A stretch of DNA of 8,736 nt from the NCBI GenBank assembly GCA_046259385.1, contig JBJYWI010000155.1, forward strand, positions 1-8,736. Direction: 5' to 3'. Numbering within the stretch: the first letter of the stretch is position 1; every line of letters begins with the position of its first letter. The notes below the pieces were generated by a model. It was not told where the DNA came from and ran no database searches. It saw only the letters and a list, made by a program, of their open reading frames with translations. A program made the position numbers and the translations under genes. This document shows positions 5,413 to 8,736 of the stretch, piece by piece. Origin of the DNA: CAVWDI01 sp046259385 (GTDB lineage Bacteria; Chloroflexota; Anaerolineae; Anaerolineales; UBA4823).

Positions 5413-6378
5413 ATGATTGAAGTAGAAGGGTTGACGAAAGATTACGGACCAAACCGTGCGATTGATTCATTATCATTTCATGTCGGTGAAAATGAGATTC
5501 TTGGTTTCCTTGGACCAAATGGCGCCGGAAAAACCACCACAATGCGCATCCTGTGCGGATATATGCCCCCGACTTTGGGAAAAGCAACAATTTCTGGATA
5601 CGATATTGTAGATCAATCGTTAGAAGTAAGGCGCCGGGTAGGTTACATGCCCGAATCTGTTCCTCTTTATCCGGATATGACAGTATTTGACTATTTGAAG
5701 TATATGGCTGATCTGCGCGGTACAGAGGATTCAGATGAGAACGTGAACAAAGTAATTGGAATAATGAATTTAGAAGAAAGGTCAAATAGTTATATTTCGA
5801 ATCTTTCTAAAGGGTTAAAACAGCGGGTTGGTCTAGCACAGGCGCTGGTTCATGATCCGGAAGTTTTAATTTTAGATGAACCCACAATCGGTTTGGATCC
5901 CGCACAAATAATTGAAGTCAGAAACCTGATCCAGGATTTGGGTAAAACAAGGACAATTTTATTATCCACACATATACTTTCCGAAGCTCAGCAGGTCTGT
6001 GATAGAGTCTTGATAATAAATGAAGGTAAGCTGTTAGCCGAGGATTCACCTGAGAATTTACAATCTCGATTAACCGGCGCACAACACATTTTGTTGGAAA
6101 TCGGAGGAGATTATGAAGGGATTGAATCATTAATCGGTGAAATAAGAGGGGTTAATCGGATCATTTCGTCTCAAAATGGAAAACTGGAATTCGAGACTAT
6201 TCCTGGAATTGACCCAAGACCAGATGTTGCAAAAGCGGTGATCACAGCTGGTTATGATCTCATGGAATTGCGCAAAGCTGGATTGAGCCTTGAAGAAATA
6301 TTCCTGAAATTGACTAGGGAAGAAAAGGAAGATTTACATTCGGTCGAAAATCTTCAGGCTGAGATAGAAGAGGAATAA
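5413..6378 (+). CDS. ABC transporter ATP-binding protein, GldA-like
   Basis: This 321-residue ATPase energises the membrane partner encoded next to it. All nucleotide-binding motifs are present: Walker A GPNGAGKT (34-41), the Q-loop region VGYMPE (76-81, with Glu as is common in this subfamily), signature LSKGLKQR (131-138), Walker B VLILDEP (151-157), D-loop GLDP (160-163) and switch His187. The C-terminal extension of about 100 residues ends in LSLEEIFLKLT and a very acidic tail, a layout seen in ABC-2 and gliding-type (GldA) ATPases. The ATG at 5413 is preceded by only a weak GGGA. The permease start is 7 bases past the stop. No substrate can be read from the sequence; GldA-like proteins are widespread in non-gliding bacteria. 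Confidence 0.93.
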   Translation: MIEVEGLTKDYGPNRAIDSLSFHVGENEILGFLGPNGAGKTTTMRILCGYMPPTLGKATISGYDIVDQSLEVRRRVGYMPESVPLYPDMTVFDYLKYMADLRGTEDSDENVNKVIGIMNLEERSNSYISNLSKGLKQRVGLAQALVHDPEVLILDEPTIGLDPAQIIEVRNLIQDLGKTRTILLSTHILSEAQQVCDRVLIINEGKLLAEDSPENLQSRLTGAQHILLEIGGDYEGIESLIGEIRGVNRIISSQNGKLEFETIPGIDPRPDVAKAVITAGYDLMELRKAGLSLEEIFLKLTREEKEDLHSVENLQAEIEEE

Positions 6379-6385
6379 TTGAATC

Positions 6386-7129
6386 ATGCGTAACATCTGG
6401 ATAATTGCCAGTCGCGAATATAAAAGATATTTTGCTGATTGGATTCCATATATGATCGCCTTTGTATTACTGGCGGTTTTAGGAATATTTTTCTATTTGA
6501 ACTTGCAGATTGCCGTGATCCAGCCAGGTTATTCACCTGGGGTCGAGATCTTTCTTGCACCATTAGCGACAATGCTGGTTTTATTGATTCCAGCAATAAC
6601 TACCAGATTGTTAGCAGAGGAACAGCGCCTTGGAACGATTGAGTTGCTGCTAACTTCGCCTGTGAAGGATTGGGAACTTGTGGCAGGGAAATGGCTGGGA
6701 GGTTTTTTACTGATCCTGTCAATTGTTGGCGTAACACTTATTTACCCTTTGATCTTGAATCAAATGACTGAACCTGGCATCGATCAGGGACCATTTATAA
6801 GTGGTTATCTGGGGATTGTTTTACTTGGTGCGGCTTTAATAGCAGTCGGGGTGGCAGTTTCATCATTTTTCAGCAATCAGATTGCTGCTTTTGTTACTAC
6901 CTTAGGAGTATTCATTGTTATCTGGTGGATTTTGGATCCGGTAACCAGAATTACAGGTGCTGGTGGAGGGAATTTTGAGTTGATCAAATACTTAAACTTC
7001 AGTGATCATTTCTTTTCCAACCTGTTTATCGGCATCCTGGATATACGTGATGTTGTTTACTACATGAGCGTCACAGCTTTTTCTCTGATGGTTGCCTCGA
7101 TCTCTGTTGAAATGCGTAGGTGGCGTTAA
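6386..7129 (+). CDS. ABC-2 type permease, GldF-like
   Basis: The 247-residue integral membrane protein has six predicted helices at about 19-40, 54-76, 103-124, 138-162, 165-183 and 223-241. Between helices 2 and 3 lies the conserved cytoplasmic segment RLLAEEQRLGTIELLLTSPV (74-93), which in ABC-2 permeases contacts the ATPase. The closing FIGILDIRDVVYYMSVTAFS region (214-233) is typical of GldF-like proteins. The basic N-terminus SREYKRYF fits a cytoplasmic start. The gene begins 7 bases after the ATPase stop, with GAGG inside the end of that gene as a possible ribosome binding site. Its stop overlaps the next start. Confidence 0.92.
   Translation: MRNIWIIASREYKRYFADWIPYMIAFVLLAVLGIFFYLNLQIAVIQPGYSPGVEIFLAPLATMLVLLIPAITTRLLAEEQRLGTIELLLTSPVKDWELVAGKWLGGFLLILSIVGVTLIYPLILNQMTEPGIDQGPFISGYLGIVLLGAALIAVGVAVSSFFSNQIAAFVTTLGVFIVIWWILDPVTRITGAGGGNFELIKYLNFSDHFFSNLFIGILDIRDVVYYMSVTAFSLMVASISVEMRRWR
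7118..7123 (+). promoter_or_regulatory. Ribosome binding site deciding the GldG-like start
   Basis: AGGTGG lies 5 bases before the ATG at 7129 and overlaps the in-frame GTG at 7120. This rules against the GTG and supports the coupled TAATG start. Confidence 0.6.
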
Positions 7130-8679
7130 TGGAGATAACCAGGAAGCATTTAATTGTTCTATCTCTGATATTGGCTGGAATATCAGCTGCTGCAGCCATT
7201 GTTTTGTTCTTTCTAAAACCGGATTTGGATAGATATATACAAGTAAGCCTGGTAATTGCGGTTGTTTGTTTAGTCATTTATGCGGTATTGGATCGTGACC
7301 GGATAAGAAAGTTGTTGGCCAGAAGGCAAGCACGATATGGAAGTAATGCTGTAATCTTCGGTGCCGCTTTTTTGGGGGTGATAATCATTTTGAATTACCT
7401 TTCTTACCATAACCCTGTAAGGAAAGATCTTACAGAGGATAAAAACTATACCCTGGCACCTGAAACAATTGAGACTTTGGAGAAGCTTGATACACCGGTA
7501 CTCGCATCCGCTTTCTTTACGCCAAGAATTTCTTCGGACCAGGCTAGGGAACTGCTTGAGCTTTATAAATTTAACTCGGATGGGAAATTTGAATATGAAT
7601 TTATTGACCCGGAGGCGGATCCAATAAAAGCCGAGCAGGCGAAGATCTCACGTGATGGAACGATTGTCCTGAAAAAAGGCGAGTTCCAGGAGCCAGTTTC
7701 ATTTATCAGCGAACAAGAAATTACCGCGGCATTGATTAGATTGATCAGTCCTGAATTGAGTAAGGTATATTTCCTGACAGGTCACGGGGAATACAATCCT
7801 GAGGATACAGATGAGAAAGGATATTCCCAGGTTAAGCGTTCTTTAGAGAGCAAGAACTACACTGTTGGCATTCTCAACTTATTAACGACTAACAGTATTC
7901 CGGAGGATACAAGCGTAATCGTTATCGCAGGACCGCAGGTACCTATCGCTAAAAATGAAGTCGAACTGCTGGATGAATACCTCATTCAGGGCGGGTCGTT
8001 GTTTGTGATGGAGGAACCAATTCCTGTAACTGATTTTGGCGAACAGACTGATAATCTAGCAGTTTACCTGGAAGAAAACTGGGGGATTAAGTTAGGGAAT
8101 GATATTGTTATCGATCTCAATTCCATGCAAATTTTTGCACCTTTTGCAGCAGAATACAACGCTCATCCAATAACAATATCATTGGAAAATATCGCCTCAC
8201 AATTTCCCACTGTTCGCAGTGTCCAGGTGGCTGATGGTGAAACGCAGATCAGCAGAACGGAACTTGTTAAAACTGGTCAGCAATCATGGGCGGAAACGGA
8301 TCTGGTTACAGTTGCAAGAAATCCAGAGCAAGCAGCATTTGATGAAGGTCAGGATTTACCAGGACCAGTTCCACTGGCTGTAGTAGCAGAACAATTTTCT
8401 TCAGATAGTAAACTGGTCGTTTTTGGAGATTCGGATTTCGCTAATGATTCTAATTATTTTGCGTATGCGAACGGCGATCTGGCTGTCAATGTCATTGACT
8501 GGTTGGCTGGCAAAGAAGATATTATTAATCTTACTCCAAAAGAGAGTACCCAGCGTTTGCTCATCCGATTAACACCCTTAACGATCAATCTGATTCTGTT
8601 TGTCTCAGTGATTTTGATACCAGGTGTTGCGTTGGTATCCGGATTGATTGTATGGTTCAACCGCCGTCAGAGAGGTTAG
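7129..8679 (+). CDS. GldG-like ABC transporter auxiliary membrane protein
   Basis: The 516-residue protein belongs to the GldG / ABC_transp_aux type. Helices at about 8-28, 38-53 and 73-91 anchor the N-terminus, a large extracytoplasmic part spans about 95-480, and a final helix at about 483-509 is followed by the basic tail NRRQRG. Family hallmarks are RKDLTEDKNYTLAPET (98-113), VYFLTGHGEYNP (213-224), the GGSLFVMEEP strand (288-297) and VVFGDSDFANDSNY (430-443). Canonical GldG has fewer N-terminal helices; here the first two appear as an added hairpin. The ATG at 7129 overlaps the permease stop (TAATG) and is served by AGGTGG, which indicates translational coupling. It probably forms a complex with the ATPase and permease, perhaps binding a cell-wall or lipid-linked ligand (inference). 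Confidence 0.88.
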   Translation: MEITRKHLIVLSLILAGISAAAAIVLFFLKPDLDRYIQVSLVIAVVCLVIYAVLDRDRIRKLLARRQARYGSNAVIFGAAFLGVIIILNYLSYHNPVRKDLTEDKNYTLAPETIETLEKLDTPVLASAFFTPRISSDQARELLELYKFNSDGKFEYEFIDPEADPIKAEQAKISRDGTIVLKKGEFQEPVSFISEQEITAALIRLISPELSKVYFLTGHGEYNPEDTDEKGYSQVKRSLESKNYTVGILNLLTTNSIPEDTSVIVIAGPQVPIAKNEVELLDEYLIQGGSLFVMEEPIPVTDFGEQTDNLAVYLEENWGIKLGNDIVIDLNSMQIFAPFAAEYNAHPITISLENIASQFPTVRSVQVADGETQISRTELVKTGQQSWAETDLVTVARNPEQAAFDEGQDLPGPVPLAVVAEQFSSDSKLVVFGDSDFANDSNYFAYANGDLAVNVIDWLAGKEDIINLTPKESTQRLLIRLTPLTINLILFVSVILIPGVALVSGLIVWFNRRQRG

Positions 8680-8682
8680 AGA

Positions 8683-8736
8683 ATGGTCCGGCGATCAACA
8701 TGGATTGTTCTGGTTATTCTGGTAGTTTTGATTTGT
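8683..8736 (+). CDS. Start of a membrane-anchored protein, probably DUF4340 (cut by window edge)
   Basis: An ATG at 8683, 3 bases after the GldG-like stop and preceded by GAGG (8672-8675) with a 7-base spacer, opens 18 codons to the window edge. The peptide MVRRSTWIVLVILVVLIC is a basic start followed by a hydrophobic helix, as in a signal anchor. A DUF4340 protein commonly follows gldG-like genes, and its members start this way; the assignment rests on context rather than domain sequence. Confidence 0.7.
   Translation, partial: MVRRSTWIVLVILVVLIC

Noticed and set aside
5294..5785. Open minus-strand frame of about 163 codons spanning the ABC promoter region and ATPase start
   Set aside because: Most of it is antisense to the conserved ATPase coding sequence, and its translation shows no recognisable domain.
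7120..7122. In-frame GTG as the start of the GldG-like gene
   Set aside because: It overlaps the AGGTGG ribosome binding site; the ATG at 7129, coupled to the permease stop, is better placed.
1..8736. Search for CRISPR arrays, transposon ends, toxin-antitoxin or defence genes
   Set aside because: No regularly spaced repeats, transposase motifs or paired small genes were seen; all long open frames are explained by housekeeping or transporter genes.

Overview
The window reads as ordinary, moderately AT-rich bacterial chromosome, most likely from a member of the Chloroflexota (class Anaerolineae). That assignment is inferred from gene content: a GldA/GldF/GldG-type ABC operon followed by a small membrane-anchored protein, a TIGR03960/TIGR03936 radical SAM pair, and a TPR protein whose acidic linker carries Asp-Trp-Leu motifs. 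No marker gene settles it. I see no insertion sequence, CRISPR array, prophage gene, toxin-antitoxin pair or defence system.

Layout. Positions 1-266 hold no certain gene. There may be the last 25 codons of a plus-strand gene ending at 77. A terminator-like hairpin (235-262) lies just past the 3' end of a tRNA-Arg(CCG), which is on the minus strand at 267-338. From 386 to 5173 everything is on the minus strand. In transcription order the genes are a TPR protein (5173-3626) and nucleoside diphosphate kinase (3598-3149), then, after a 168-base gap, a B12-binding-type radical SAM protein (2980-1049), its DUF2344 partner (1015-386) and the tRNA. The TPR-ndk pair and the radical SAM-DUF2344 pair are each spaced like operons. 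An extended -10 box sits so close to the radical SAM start that the mRNA would have almost no leader.

A 239-base divergent intergenic region (5174-5412) separates this block from a plus-strand operon. It holds a candidate promoter for each direction and a terminator-like hairpin between the rightward promoter and the first rightward gene. That operon encodes an ABC ATPase (5413-6378), a six-helix ABC-2 permease (6386-7129), a GldG-like auxiliary membrane protein (7129-8679, start overlapping the previous stop) and the first 18 codons of a further membrane-anchored protein (8683 to the window edge). Together these would form one membrane complex whose substrate is not known.

The points most worth following are the hairpin in the leader of the ABC operon, the radical SAM and DUF2344 genes lying in the same frame with only one stop codon and 11 sense codons between them, the possible leaderless start of the radical SAM gene, and a C8 tract in the loop of an intergenic inverted repeat. 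None of these amounts to a clearly new system.
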